Part shown: positions 1-8,130 of the stretch, one piece after another | Layout of the letters: each line of letters starts with the position of its first letter | How positions within the stretch are numbered: the first letter of the stretch is position 1 | Source of the DNA: JACVRW01 sp963739095 | GTDB lineage: Bacteria > Actinomycetota > Thermoleophilia > Solirubrobacterales > Thermoleophilaceae | Reading direction: 5' to 3' | DNA: 64,000 bases | Assembly (NCBI GenBank): GCA_963739095.1 | Contig: CAVTZF010000016.1 | Location: 218,124-282,123, forward strand | Notes under the pieces: model-generated | What the model saw: only the letters and a program-made list of their open reading frames with translations | What the model was told of the DNA's origin: nothing | Databases searched by the model: none | Program-made: the position numbers and the translations under genes

Positions 1-582
1 CTGAGCGGTCAGGCGCCGCTCCACGTGCGAGCCGATCACGCCGGCGCCCACGATGAGCGTCGGCTTCGCGATCAGGCGGCCGGCGCGCGCCCGCCGCTGC
101 GCCCAGCTCAGAACCAGGCGGCCGCCGACGAGGTAGACGCTGCCGAACAGCCAGGCGCGAGCGAGCAGCGGCGCGAGCTCGACCGTCGGGTCGAGCAGCG
201 CCGCGATGGCGATGATCGCGATCGTCGGCAGCGCGGTGGCGGCGACCACCTGGCCGATGCCGTCCACGAGCCGCAGCGCGGTGCGGTCGCGATAGAGGCC
301 CCAGAGGGCCATCAGAACGAGCGTGAGCGGCGGCAGCAGCCAGACGAGCGCGGTGCCGGCGCCGGCGTCGCCCGCAGGCGCGCCCACGATCGCCGAGACG
401 ACGCCGAGGACAAGCAGAACGGCGTCCACGCCGAGCCGGAAGCGAAGCCACCCGCGGCCCTCGAACAGCACCTGCACGACGCGCCGGCGCTCTGCCGACG
501 GTGCGGGCAATGTGGTCTCGGGCGTCCGCGTCCGCGGCAGCGCATCCATCCCTGGATTATGTGCGAAGGCGTGCTGGGTCAT
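1..582 (-). CDS. Polyprenyl-phosphate sugar phosphotransferase-like protein (N-terminal part)
   Basis: The gene runs off the left edge; about 194 N-terminal residues are visible. They contain four hydrophobic segments (one, then AlaLeuValTrpLeuLeu-type, then two more) followed by a nucleotide-binding-like turn, TLIVGAGVIGSHVERRL. This is the layout of the membrane and CoA-binding-like part of exopolysaccharide initiating transferases (WbaP/CpsE type), which load the first sugar phosphate onto undecaprenyl phosphate. The catalytic C-terminal domain lies outside the window, so the function is inferred. In-frame ATGs occur at 660, 582 and 549 and none has a strong ribosome-binding site; 582 was chosen because a hairpin lies upstream of it. 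The O-antigen ligase-like gene nearby on the same strand supports a polysaccharide role. Confidence 0.6.
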   Translation of the reverse strand, partial: MTQHAFAHNPGMDALPRTRTPETTLPAPSAERRRVVQVLFEGRGWLRFRLGVDAVLLVLGVVSAIVGAPAGDAGAGTALVWLLPPLTLVLMALWGLYRDRTALRLVDGIGQVVAATALPTIAIIAIAALLDPTVELAPLLARAWLFGSVYLVGGRLVLSWAQRRARAGRLIAKPTLIVGAGVIGSHVERRLTAQ

Positions 583-623
583 CAGCTGGGCGCGATGCTC
601 CGAGGTTTGTCCAGGGACGACCG

Positions 624-654
624 CCCCACCGTCGGCTGCAGTGCCGCGGTGGGG
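624..654 (-). terminator. Hairpin between LPXTG gene and sugar transferase gene
   Basis: CCCCACCG at 624-631 pairs with CGGTGGGG at 647-654 around a 15-base loop. It lies just past the stop of the minus-strand LPXTG gene. There is no clear T-run, so termination is a guess; it could equally be an attenuating stem in the leader of the next gene. Confidence 0.35.
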
Positions 655-671
655 GGCCATCCTGGAAGGGT

Positions 672-962
672 CTAGGCCGTGCCGGTCGAGCGCGTCAGGC
701 GACGCATCCCGACTCCGGCCAGAAGCAGCAGGCCGCCGGCGCCGGCGAACAGCGCGACGTCAAGGCCGGTGAAAGGCAGGCTGCCACTGCTTGTGTCGGT
801 GGTGGTGGCGGCGGGCGGCGTACCGCTGCCGCTGCCTCCGACGCCACTCTGCACCTGGCCGCCAATGTCGTTGTAACCGTCCACGGCCGACTGGCCGAAA
901 GCTGTGGTTGCGAAGGCCAGGCACAGAACCAGCGCAAGCAGCAGCGTGCTTATCTTCTTCAT
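672..962 (-). CDS. Small LPXTG cell-wall-anchored surface protein
   Basis: A 96-residue secreted protein. It has a classic signal peptide (MKKISTLLLALVLCLAF, cleavage near residue 23), a Gly/Ser/Thr-rich stretch, then LPFTG at residues 62-66, a hydrophobic helix and a basic tail MRRLTRS. That is a complete sortase sorting signal, so the protein is probably cut and linked to the cell envelope. Three consecutive in-frame ATGs exist (974, 968, 962); 962 is preferred because GAGG lies six bases upstream of it. The mature part is only about 40 residues, so it is more a small exposed peptide than a domain protein. A sortase gene lies 2.4 kb away on the same strand. Confidence 0.75.
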   Translation of the reverse strand: MKKISTLLLALVLCLAFATTAFGQSAVDGYNDIGGQVQSGVGGSGSGTPPAATTTDTSSGSLPFTGLDVALFAGAGGLLLLAGVGMRRLTRSTGTA

Positions 963-1131
963 CTTCATCCTCATTCCGAGAGTCGTCTTAGAGGGGCTTC
1001 GCCGGCCTCCTGGGCCTGCGAGTCCGCGGCGTACCCCTACCCCGCCCGTAAAAAGTCCTACGTTTTCAATACCACGACTCTGTGACCCCCGCCACGCCAA
1101 GGTGCAGAATTTCACAGATCTTAAGTTCCCT

Positions 1132-3198
1132 TTAGTTGCCTGAGCCCGCCGCGCGGTTGGCCACCGACAGTGCACTGCGCGCGATTCTGGCGTTCACGGC
1201 GGACGGAGAAACGCGCCTGCCGGCCTTCACGTCCTCGAGCACGTCGAGGACGAGCGGATCGCGCGGATTCTGGGCGAGCGCCAGCTCCAGCATGCGCCTC
1301 GCCTCGCGGTTGTTCCCGTTTGCCGAGGCGATCAGGCCCAGTTCGAGGGCGGCGTAGGCGTTCTCCGGGTCGTCGTCGAGCACATCACGGAACTGGCGCT
1401 CGGCCTCGTCCGTGCGATCGAGCCGCAGGGCGATCGTGCCCGCCGTCGCCCCGGGAACCGTCGACAGCGGGTTGAAGGTCTCCGCCCGGTCGAGCGCGTC
1501 GAAGGCGGCGTCCGGATCCTGGCGCCATATGTCATTTGCGTGATCCACCTCGCGGGCCGAGAGCCAGGGCGCCGCGATCGCGAGCGCGAGCAGGGCCGCC
1601 GCAACCGAGCCCACCACGAGGCCGGCGGTGCGCCCGCGCGCGGGCCGCTCGTCCGGCTCCGCGGCGGGCGCCGGCGACAGCGATGCCGCCATCGCGAGCG
1701 CCGCGAGCGCAGAGCCGGTGAGGGCGAAGAAGGCCCAGAACCAGTCGACGGATGCGTGCAGCAGCCAGTAGGCGAAGATCCCGAGCGCTGCGGCGGCCGC
1801 GCCGCGCGCCTCCGGTGAGGCGAAGAGCGCCCGGCAGCCCGCAATCGTCAGCGTCAGCAGGGCGCCGCCGAGGAGGAGCGCGCCGACGATGCCGAGCCCG
1901 GACAGCACCTCGAGCTCGAGCGAGTGCGGGTAGCGCGGCTTCTCGGTGCTCCTGCCCTCCTTCAGGTAGAGCCGCTGGAAGTTCTCGGCCCCGAGGCCGC
2001 GGATGGGCTCGTCCTCGAAGCCGTGCCAGGCGACGGTCCAGAAGTCGTAGCGGTTCGAGCCGGCGCTCGCGAAGCGCGACTCGCTCTCGGTTGGAGGCTC
2101 ATCGGAATAGCCATTCTTGAACTCCGACCAGGTGTCGCTCAGCTTGTCGACCGGGTCGTTCACGGCGGCCAACGCGACGACCCCCGCGCCCAGCGCCAAC
2201 ACGACGAGCACGGCCCCGGTGCCGAGCGCGAGCCGCCGTCGCATCCCCTCGTCCGGCAGGGCGCGCCGCTCGGCAAACGCCCAAACGGCGGCGACGATCC
2301 CCACGATCACGGTCACGAGCACCAGCGCCGCGGTGGCGTCCGAGAGCAGGCCGTCCAAGCGGGCCGGGGTGTACTTGTCGTGCACGTCGAGGAGCGTCTG
2401 CTGGATCGGCAGCAGCGCGACGCCGACGAGGATCGATGCCAGCGCGATGCGAAGCCGGTCCGGTGAGATCACGAGCAGGACGACCAGCGCCAGCGGCAGC
2501 GCGAACACCCAGCCGCGGCTCTGGCCGAGCAACGCGAGGCCGGCGAGCATGGTGGCCCCGGCCAGCGCGCTGCCACGCAGGGCGGGGTGGGCGCGCGGGA
2601 CCGCCGCGGTGACGACGCAGCCGAACAGCCCGACGGTCCACATCGCCACGTTCGCGTTGATGTAGCCCGCCGGCTCGGCGAAGCGCACGTCGATGAAGAA
2701 CGTGCCGGGCGCCGCGGCGGCGTCCGCGCGCAGCAGCTCCACCACACCGATCAGGGCCACCCCGAGCGCGAAGACGGCGATCAGGAGCCGCACACCCCGC
2801 GCTCCGGGGGGCCAGAGGATGAAGAGCGCGATCACCACCAGGTAGCCGCTCGTGCGCGCCGCGGCCTCCCACGCATCGGCCGCGACGCCCGCCCAGGTGA
2901 TCGAGAGGAAGCTCCAGGCGGCGTATCCGGCGAACAGGGCGAGGCCGGTGAGCTGGAGCGCGCCGGGGCGCCGCGGAAGCGGTACCGCGAACGCCGTCAC
3001 GACCAGCAGACCGAGCAGGAGCAGGGCCGCGGGCGGCCAGTTCGTGTCGCCGTAACCGGCCTCCGTGGCGACCATGACGAGCAGTACGCAGACGGCCAGC
3101 AGCTGCGACGGCAGCGCCGGCGCCTCGGCCAGCAGCTCGCGCAGCCAATCAGGCAGCCGCGGGAGCCGGTAGCGTCGCGCTCTGCTCTCGATGCGCAT
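1132..3198 (-). CDS. O-antigen ligase/polymerase family membrane protein with C-terminal TPR
   Basis: A 688-residue protein with about a dozen hydrophobic segments from residue 30 to 550 and a central Wzy/WaaL-like region (about 210-470) with a long extracytoplasmic stretch, matching the O-antigen ligase family. After the last membrane segment, residues 560-660 form helical tetratricopeptide-like repeats (for example the segment around ERQFRDVLDDDPENAYAALE). Such proteins polymerise or transfer glycans at the outer face of the membrane; the substrate cannot be read from the sequence. The start is supported by GAGGAG ten bases upstream. It follows the sortase gene on the same strand and precedes the LPXTG gene. 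The first eight bases overlap a small gene on the other strand. Confidence 0.75.
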   Translation of the reverse strand: MRIESRARRYRLPRLPDWLRELLAEAPALPSQLLAVCVLLVMVATEAGYGDTNWPPAALLLLGLLVVTAFAVPLPRRPGALQLTGLALFAGYAAWSFLSITWAGVAADAWEAAARTSGYLVVIALFILWPPGARGVRLLIAVFALGVALIGVVELLRADAAAAPGTFFIDVRFAEPAGYINANVAMWTVGLFGCVVTAAVPRAHPALRGSALAGATMLAGLALLGQSRGWVFALPLALVVLLVISPDRLRIALASILVGVALLPIQQTLLDVHDKYTPARLDGLLSDATAALVLVTVIVGIVAAVWAFAERRALPDEGMRRRLALGTGAVLVVLALGAGVVALAAVNDPVDKLSDTWSEFKNGYSDEPPTESESRFASAGSNRYDFWTVAWHGFEDEPIRGLGAENFQRLYLKEGRSTEKPRYPHSLELEVLSGLGIVGALLLGGALLTLTIAGCRALFASPEARGAAAAALGIFAYWLLHASVDWFWAFFALTGSALAALAMAASLSPAPAAEPDERPARGRTAGLVVGSVAAALLALAIAAPWLSAREVDHANDIWRQDPDAAFDALDRAETFNPLSTVPGATAGTIALRLDRTDEAERQFRDVLDDDPENAYAALELGLIASANGNNREARRMLELALAQNPRDPLVLDVLEDVKAGRRVSPSAVNARIARSALSVANRAAGSGN

Positions 3199-3349
3199 CC
3201 TGCTGAAGCTCCTCTATTGGCTCGCGGTGCTCGCCATCGCCCTCGCGCTCGTCATAGGGCTCATCCTGTGGTTCGAGTCGCGGGACCAGTCGGATATCGA
3301 GGGCGCGATGGTCCCAGGCCACGTCCCGGTGCGCCCGGGGGCAGTGTAA
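3191..3349 (+). CDS. 52-residue single-span membrane micro-protein
   Basis: An ATG-to-TAA frame of 52 residues beginning MRILLKLLYWLAVLAIALAL, then a short charged stretch (WFESRDQSD) and a proline/valine-rich tail. One membrane helix spans about residues 4-28. The third-codon-position GC is very high (nearly every codon ends in G or C), as in neighbouring real genes, which is the main argument that it is translated. No good ribosome-binding site is visible and it overlaps the first eight bases of the O-antigen ligase gene on the opposite strand. No function is recognised. It lies tail-to-tail with the sortase gene. It may be spurious, but codon use argues against that. Confidence 0.45.
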   Translation: MRILLKLLYWLAVLAIALALVIGLILWFESRDQSDIEGAMVPGHVPVRPGAV

Positions 3350-3373
3350 GGGCGCAGGGCGGCGGAGCCCGTC

Positions 3374-4015
3374 CTACGTGCCCCGCACCGTCGGGGGCTG
3401 CCGCTTGACCAGGCGCGCGAACGCAACTATCCGCTGCGCCGCGCTGTAGAGCGGATGGCAGGCACTCAGCACGAGCCGGTCATAGCCGACCGGATCGGTG
3501 ATCCAGAGGGCGGAGTCGTCCACGATCTGGGTCTTCTCGACGCGGTAGACGAAGCGGCCGTACGGCATCGACATGATGATCCGGTTGCCGTGCTTCAGCT
3601 GGTCGATGTTGCGGAAGGGGGCGCCGTAGGTGGTGCGGTGGCCGGCGACCGCGACCGTCCCCCGCTCGCCCGGCAAGGGCGTGTCCGGGTAGTGACCCGG
3701 GCCCTTGCGGAGGTTCTCCGTGTCGGTCCCCTCGACCATGAAGTAGTGCTTGCCCAGCGAGGGCAGGATGATCTCGCCGATGGAGTCGCCGGGGAGGGGG
3801 CGCTTCTCGCGAACCCGCTTCTCGACGTGCGGTGGCGGGTTGTAGAGCTCCTCCTTGAGGGCGTTCTGCTGGCGCTCCGCGAGGAACGCCGAGACCGGCT
3901 CCTGCCAGGCGAGCGTGACGCCCGCGTCCGCGATCAGAAGGACACCGCTGACCATCAGCACCGAGCCGAGGAAGCGGAGCACGTGCCGCCATGGACCAGA
4001 TCGCCGCGCGTTCAA
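3374..4015 (-). CDS. Class E-like sortase
   Basis: A 213-residue transpeptidase. It has an N-terminal membrane anchor (residues about 11-36), then the sortase beta-barrel. Catalytic residues visible: His126 in AGHRTTYGAPF, Cys186 in LSACHPLYSA and Arg195 in AQRIVAFARL. Sortases cleave LPXTG-type signals and attach the protein to the peptidoglycan precursor outside the membrane. The TTG at 4015 was taken as start because the frame upstream looks non-coding and runs into the pckG start region; GTG codons further in are possible. The substrate is probably the LPFTG protein at 672-962, the only sorting signal I see in the window; that pairing is inference. Confidence 0.75.
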   Translation of the reverse strand: MNARRSGPWRHVLRFLGSVLMVSGVLLIADAGVTLAWQEPVSAFLAERQQNALKEELYNPPPHVEKRVREKRPLPGDSIGEIILPSLGKHYFMVEGTDTENLRKGPGHYPDTPLPGERGTVAVAGHRTTYGAPFRNIDQLKHGNRIIMSMPYGRFVYRVEKTQIVDDSALWITDPVGYDRLVLSACHPLYSAAQRIVAFARLVKRQPPTVRGT

Positions 4016-4090
4016 GGTCCGGCTCAGTGTAGGGGGACGTGGGGTACGGTTAGCGGCCCCCGGAGTGACCTTAAGGAGATCGCGAGACCA

Positions 4091-5893
4091 GTGACACAGA
4101 CGACCACGGCCCCCACCACCCACAAGCGGTTGCTCGCCTGGGTGGAGGAGGTGGCGGAGCTCACACAGCCGGAAGCCATCTACTGGTGCGACGGCTCAGC
4201 GGAGGAGTACGACGAGCTCTGCGAGCGCCTGATCACGGCCGGAACGTTCGAGCGGCTCTCGGACGCCAAGCGCCCGAACTCCTACCTCTCGCGGTCCGAT
4301 CCCGACGACGTCGCACGCGTCGAGGACCGCACCTTCATCTGCTCCGAGCGCGAGGAGGACGCCGGCCCCACGAACAACTGGCGCGATCCGGAGGAGATGC
4401 GGGAGATGCTCGGGGGCCTCTTCCGCGGCTCGATGCGCGGCCGGATCATGTACGTGGTGCCGTTCTCGATGGGCCCGCTCGGCTCGCGGATCGCACACAT
4501 CGGGGTGCAGATCACGGACTCCTCGTACGTGGCCTGCTCGATGCGGATCATGACCCGCATGGGCCAGGGCGCGCTCGACGTGATCGGCGAGGACGGCCAC
4601 TTCGTGCCGTGCGTGCACTCGGTCGGAATGCCGCTCGTTGACGGAGTCGAGGACGTCCCATGGCCGTGCAACGCCGAGAACAAGTACATCGTCCACTACC
4701 CCGAGACGCGCGAGATCTGGTCGTTCGGCTCGGGCTACGGCGGCAACGCGCTGCTCGGCAAGAAGTGCTTCGCGCTGCGGATCGCGTCGGTGATGGCCCG
4801 CGACGAGGGCTGGCTCGCCGAGCACATGCTGATCCTCAAGCTGACCTCACCGGAGGGCGAGGTCAAGCACGTGGCGGGCGCCTTCCCGTCCGCCTGCGGC
4901 AAGACCAATCTCGCGATGCTGATCCCGACGCTCGAGGGCTGGACCGTCGAGACGGTCGGCGACGACATCGCCTGGATGAAGTTCGGCGACGACGGCCGGC
5001 TGTACGCGATCAACCCGGAGGCGGGCTTCTTCGGCGTCGCCCCCGGCACGGGCGAGGACACGAACCCGAACGCGATGGCGACGGTGGAGTCGAACACGAT
5101 CTTCACCAACTGCGCGCTCACGGACGAGGGCGACGTGTGGTGGGAGGGCATGACCGCCGAGCCGCCGGCGCACGCCGTCGACTGGAAGGGGCGCGACTGG
5201 ACGCCCGAGGCCGATGAGCCGGCCGCGCACCCGAACGCGCGCTTCACCACTCCGGCCGAGCAGTGCCCGTCGATCGCGCCGAACTGGGAGGACCCGGCCG
5301 GCGTGCCGATCGACGCGTTCGTGTTCGGCGGCCGGCGCGCGTCGGTCGTGCCGCTCGTGTTCGAGGCCTTCGACTGGGACCACGGGGTCTTCCTCGGCTC
5401 GATCATGGGCTCGGAGAAGACGGCAGCCGCGGCGGGCAAGGTCGGCGGCCTGCGCTTCGACCCGATGGCGATGCTGCCTTTCTGCGGGTACGACATGGCG
5501 CGCTACTTCGAGCACTGGCTCGAGACGGGCCGCCGCGAGGGCGCGGTGCTGCCGAAGATCTTCATGGTCAACTGGTTCCGCAAGGACGACGACGGCAACT
5601 TCCTGTGGCCGGGTTTCGGCGAGAACAGCCGCGTGCTCGCCTGGATCTTCCGGCGCTGTGACGGTGAGGGCGAGGCCGCCAAGACGCCGATCGGGCTCGT
5701 GCCGACCAAGGACGCGCTCGACCTGACCGGGCTGGAGCTGAGCGACGAGGCGCTTGAGCGGCTGCTCGCGGTCGAGCCTGAGGACTGGAAGGCGCAGCTC
5801 CCGCAGCTGCACGAGCACTTCGCCCAGTTCGGCGACACGCTGCCGAGCGAGCTGCGCGAGCAGCTCGCGAAGCTAGAGCGCCGGCTCGACTAG
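4091..5893 (+). CDS. pckG: Phosphoenolpyruvate carboxykinase (GTP)
   Basis: A 600-residue cytoplasmic enzyme converting oxaloacetate and GTP to PEP, the committing step of gluconeogenesis. Length equals that of bacterial GTP-type PEPCK. Signature segments: WPCNAENKYIVHYPETREIW, the substrate loop SFGSGYGGNALLGKKC, and the kinase-1a P-loop with reactive cysteine, FPSACGKTN at residues 265-273. C-terminal FMVNWFRKDDDGNFLWPGFG carries the guanine-binding and lid region. GTG at 4091 is the start; AAGGAG lies 12 bases upstream. It is divergent from the sortase gene. The stop codon shares a CTAG with the convergent CAP-domain gene. With the ethylmalonyl-CoA genes further on, this suits growth on acetate or fatty acids. 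Confidence 0.95.
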   Translation: MTQTTTAPTTHKRLLAWVEEVAELTQPEAIYWCDGSAEEYDELCERLITAGTFERLSDAKRPNSYLSRSDPDDVARVEDRTFICSEREEDAGPTNNWRDPEEMREMLGGLFRGSMRGRIMYVVPFSMGPLGSRIAHIGVQITDSSYVACSMRIMTRMGQGALDVIGEDGHFVPCVHSVGMPLVDGVEDVPWPCNAENKYIVHYPETREIWSFGSGYGGNALLGKKCFALRIASVMARDEGWLAEHMLILKLTSPEGEVKHVAGAFPSACGKTNLAMLIPTLEGWTVETVGDDIAWMKFGDDGRLYAINPEAGFFGVAPGTGEDTNPNAMATVESNTIFTNCALTDEGDVWWEGMTAEPPAHAVDWKGRDWTPEADEPAAHPNARFTTPAEQCPSIAPNWEDPAGVPIDAFVFGGRRASVVPLVFEAFDWDHGVFLGSIMGSEKTAAAAGKVGGLRFDPMAMLPFCGYDMARYFEHWLETGRREGAVLPKIFMVNWFRKDDDGNFLWPGFGENSRVLAWIFRRCDGEGEAAKTPIGLVPTKDALDLTGLELSDEALERLLAVEPEDWKAQLPQLHEHFAQFGDTLPSELREQLAKLERRLD

Positions 5894-6336
5894 CGTCCGC
5901 CGAGCTGGAGCACCCAGACGGTGCTCCGGCGCCCGTTGAAGCTGCCCTCGACGGCCGCCGCGCCGGCGTGCCGGAAGCTGCGGCTCAGGAGCAGCGGCCG
6001 GTGGCCGGGAGAGGCGAGCCAGCGGCGGACGGTCCAGCCGGGCCGCGACGCGCCGCCGGTGTGCATCGCTATGCACTCCCCGAGCCGCTTGAAGCCGCCC
6101 GCCGCCTGGATCGTGCCCGCGTGGGCGAACACCCCCGTCCGCATGATGTGGCCGGCGAAGGCCTCGGACGAGCGAGTCAGCGCAGGGGAGAGGGCCAGCG
6201 GCCGCAGGCCGGCGCGAGCGCGTGCGTCGTTGATCGCGTCGAGCGCCGCCTCGCTCTCGCCGGGGGCAGCCAGCGCAGGCTGCGCCGCCGACAACGCCAC
6301 GGCAAGCATCACCAACCCCCAGCGAACTCGTCGCAT
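5890..6336 (-). CDS. Secreted CAP/SCP-domain protein
   Basis: A 148-residue exported protein with a signal peptide (MRRVRWGLVMLAVALSAAQ, cleaved about residue 24) followed by one CAP (YkwD/PR-1-like) domain. Family features visible: a helix with IndarxxxGLxPL-like spacing (AINDARARAGLRPLALSPAL), a shortened central GECIAM segment and the WLASPGHRPLLLS motif. Bacterial single-domain CAP proteins are secreted and mostly of unknown function. GAGAGG five bases upstream supports the ATG at 6336; an in-frame GTG at 6351 is less likely. The second conserved histidine of the usual family is not obvious, so catalytic activity should not be assumed. Confidence 0.7.
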   Translation of the reverse strand: MRRVRWGLVMLAVALSAAQPALAAPGESEAALDAINDARARAGLRPLALSPALTRSSEAFAGHIMRTGVFAHAGTIQAAGGFKRLGECIAMHTGGASRPGWTVRRWLASPGHRPLLLSRSFRHAGAAAVEGSFNGRRSTVWVLQLGGR

Positions 6337-6479
6337 TCGGTCCTCTCTCACAGGCCTACGGGGTTAGCTGTCGGGCTAGCGCAGAAAGAGCAGCGCTTCG
6401 CGGCACTCAGACCGCGATTCGCCCCAAATATGTCGTGGGTCCCCCGCTCGCCACCGCACGTTTCGGCGGCGATTCGGCA

Positions 6480-6510
6480 TTGACGGCGCGCACCCTACAC
6501 ACCCTTACGG
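6480..6510 (+). promoter_or_regulatory. Possible promoter of the aldehyde dehydrogenase gene
   Basis: The 207-base gap between the CAP and aldehyde dehydrogenase genes holds TTGACG at 6480-6485 followed by a less GC-rich stretch (CCTACACACCCTTACGG). TTGACG resembles a -35 hexamer of housekeeping sigma factors; a convincing -10 at 17 bases is absent. The rest of the gap shows nothing I can name. Confidence 0.25.
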
Positions 6511-6543
6511 CCGTATTCCAGCCCTGGGACTACGCTTGCGGCC

Positions 6544-8106
6544 ATGAGCGTCACCGAGACGAGGACCGTCGCATCGATCGTGGGCGGCGAGATCCGGCCC
6601 GAGGGGGAGCGGATCGAGTCGCGCAACCCCGCCAACCTGGAGGACGTCGTCTGCGAGGCCGTGCTGGCCGACGCGGGTGTCTTCGTGGACGCCTGCCGCG
6701 CCGCCCGTGCCGCCCAGCGCGAGTGGGCCGCCGTGCCGGCGCCCGTGCGCGGCAAGGCGATCCAGCAGATCGGCCGGCTCGTCGAGGAGAACAAGGAGGC
6801 GCTCGCCCGGCTCGTCACACGCGAGATCGGCAAGCCCTACCCGGAGTCGCTCGGCGAGGTGCAGGAGATCGTCGACACGTGCGACTTCTTCGTCGGCGAG
6901 GGGCGCCGGCTGTACGGGCAGACGGTGCCGAGCGAGATGCCGGACAAGCAGCTCTTCACCTTCCGCAACCCGGTCGGCGTGGCGGCGATCATCACCGCCG
7001 GCAACTTCCCGGTGGCCGTCCCCTCCTGGTACCTCGTGCCGGCGATCCTCTGCGGCAACGCGGTCGTCTGGAAGCCGGCCGAGTACGCGCCCGCGCTCGG
7101 TGAGGCGCTCGCGCAGCTCTTCATCCACGGCGGTCTGCCGGACGGCGTGCTCAACCTCGTCGAGTGCGACGGCCCCAGCGCCTTCGAGGGGCTCGAGCGG
7201 GCGCTCGAGGAGAAGCTCGTCGACAAGGTCGGCTTCACCGGCTCGTCCGCAGTCGGCTCCGAGATCGGCGCGCTCTGCGGGCGCCACGTGCAGTCGCCCT
7301 GCCTCGAGCTCGGCGGCAAGAACCCGCTCGTCGTGATGCCCGACGCCGAGCTCGACCTCGCCGTCGAGGGCGCGCTCTTCAGCGGCTTCGGCACGGCCGG
7401 CCAGCGCTGCACCTCGCTCGGCACGGTGATCGTGCACGAGTCGGTCCACGACGACTTCATGGAGCGCTTCACGAAGGCGGTCGAGGAGGCGGCCATCGGC
7501 GACCCGACGCAGGAGGTGCTCTACGGGCCGATGATCCACGAGCGCTTCGCAGAGCGCTTCGAGGACTGGCTCGGGCTGATCCGCGACCACCACACGATCT
7601 CCGGCTCGACGGGCACCGGCCGCATCGGCGCCGACAACCCGCGCGACGGCTTCGTGGGCGACCCGGACGCCGGCATCTACTGCCACCCGACGATCGTCGA
7701 CGGCGTGACCGCCGGCGACGAGATCTACTCGACCGAGACGTTCGGGCCGATCGTGGGCGTCGCGAAGTTCAGTGACTTCGACGAGGCGGTCCAGCTGGCC
7801 AACGGTCACGGCTACGGGCTCTCGGCGGCGATCTACACGACGAGCGCGAAATGGGCGTTCCGCTTCCGCGAGCGCGTCAGCGCCGGGATGCTGTCGGTCA
7901 ACAACTCGACGAGCGGCGCCGAGGCCCACCTGCCCTTCGGCGGCAATGGCCGCTCAGGCAACGGGAGCCGTCAGTCCGGCATCTGGGTGCTGGACCAGTT
8001 CACGCGCTGGCAGTCGATGAACTGGGACTACGCGGGCAAGCTGCAGAAGGCGCAGATGGACGTCGCCGAGCTGACCGGCGACCCGGACTTCCGGCTCGAC
8101 GCCTAG
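6544..8106 (+). CDS. NAD(P)-dependent aldehyde dehydrogenase
   Basis: A 520-residue member of the aldehyde dehydrogenase superfamily, oxidising an aldehyde to its acid. Catalytic Glu255 lies in LELGGKNPLVV and the nucleophile Cys289 in GTAGQRCTS; the cofactor-binding helix region FTGSSAVGSEIG precedes them. The C-terminal SGAEAHLPFGGNGRSGNG is the usual family ending. The sequence has the flavour of the ALDH7/semialdehyde dehydrogenase branch (GQRCTSLGTVIVHESVHDDF), but the substrate cannot be assigned. It stands alone on the plus strand and ends three bases before a strong bidirectional hairpin. Confidence 0.9.
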   Translation: MSVTETRTVASIVGGEIRPEGERIESRNPANLEDVVCEAVLADAGVFVDACRAARAAQREWAAVPAPVRGKAIQQIGRLVEENKEALARLVTREIGKPYPESLGEVQEIVDTCDFFVGEGRRLYGQTVPSEMPDKQLFTFRNPVGVAAIITAGNFPVAVPSWYLVPAILCGNAVVWKPAEYAPALGEALAQLFIHGGLPDGVLNLVECDGPSAFEGLERALEEKLVDKVGFTGSSAVGSEIGALCGRHVQSPCLELGGKNPLVVMPDAELDLAVEGALFSGFGTAGQRCTSLGTVIVHESVHDDFMERFTKAVEEAAIGDPTQEVLYGPMIHERFAERFEDWLGLIRDHHTISGSTGTGRIGADNPRDGFVGDPDAGIYCHPTIVDGVTAGDEIYSTETFGPIVGVAKFSDFDEAVQLANGHGYGLSAAIYTTSAKWAFRFRERVSAGMLSVNNSTSGAEAHLPFGGNGRSGNGSRQSGIWVLDQFTRWQSMNWDYAGKLQKAQMDVAELTGDPDFRLDA

Positions 8107-8107
8107 C

Positions 8108-8130
8108 GACCCTCACGTGGCGTGAGGGTC
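8108..8130. terminator. Bidirectional hairpin between convergent genes
   Basis: GACCCTCACG at 8108-8117 and CGTGAGGGTC at 8121-8130 form a perfect ten-base-pair stem with a three-base loop. It sits immediately after the aldehyde dehydrogenase stop and includes the last codons and stop of the convergent FUSC-like gene, so it can end transcripts from both sides. There is no T-run, as is common in high-GC genomes. Confidence 0.65.
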
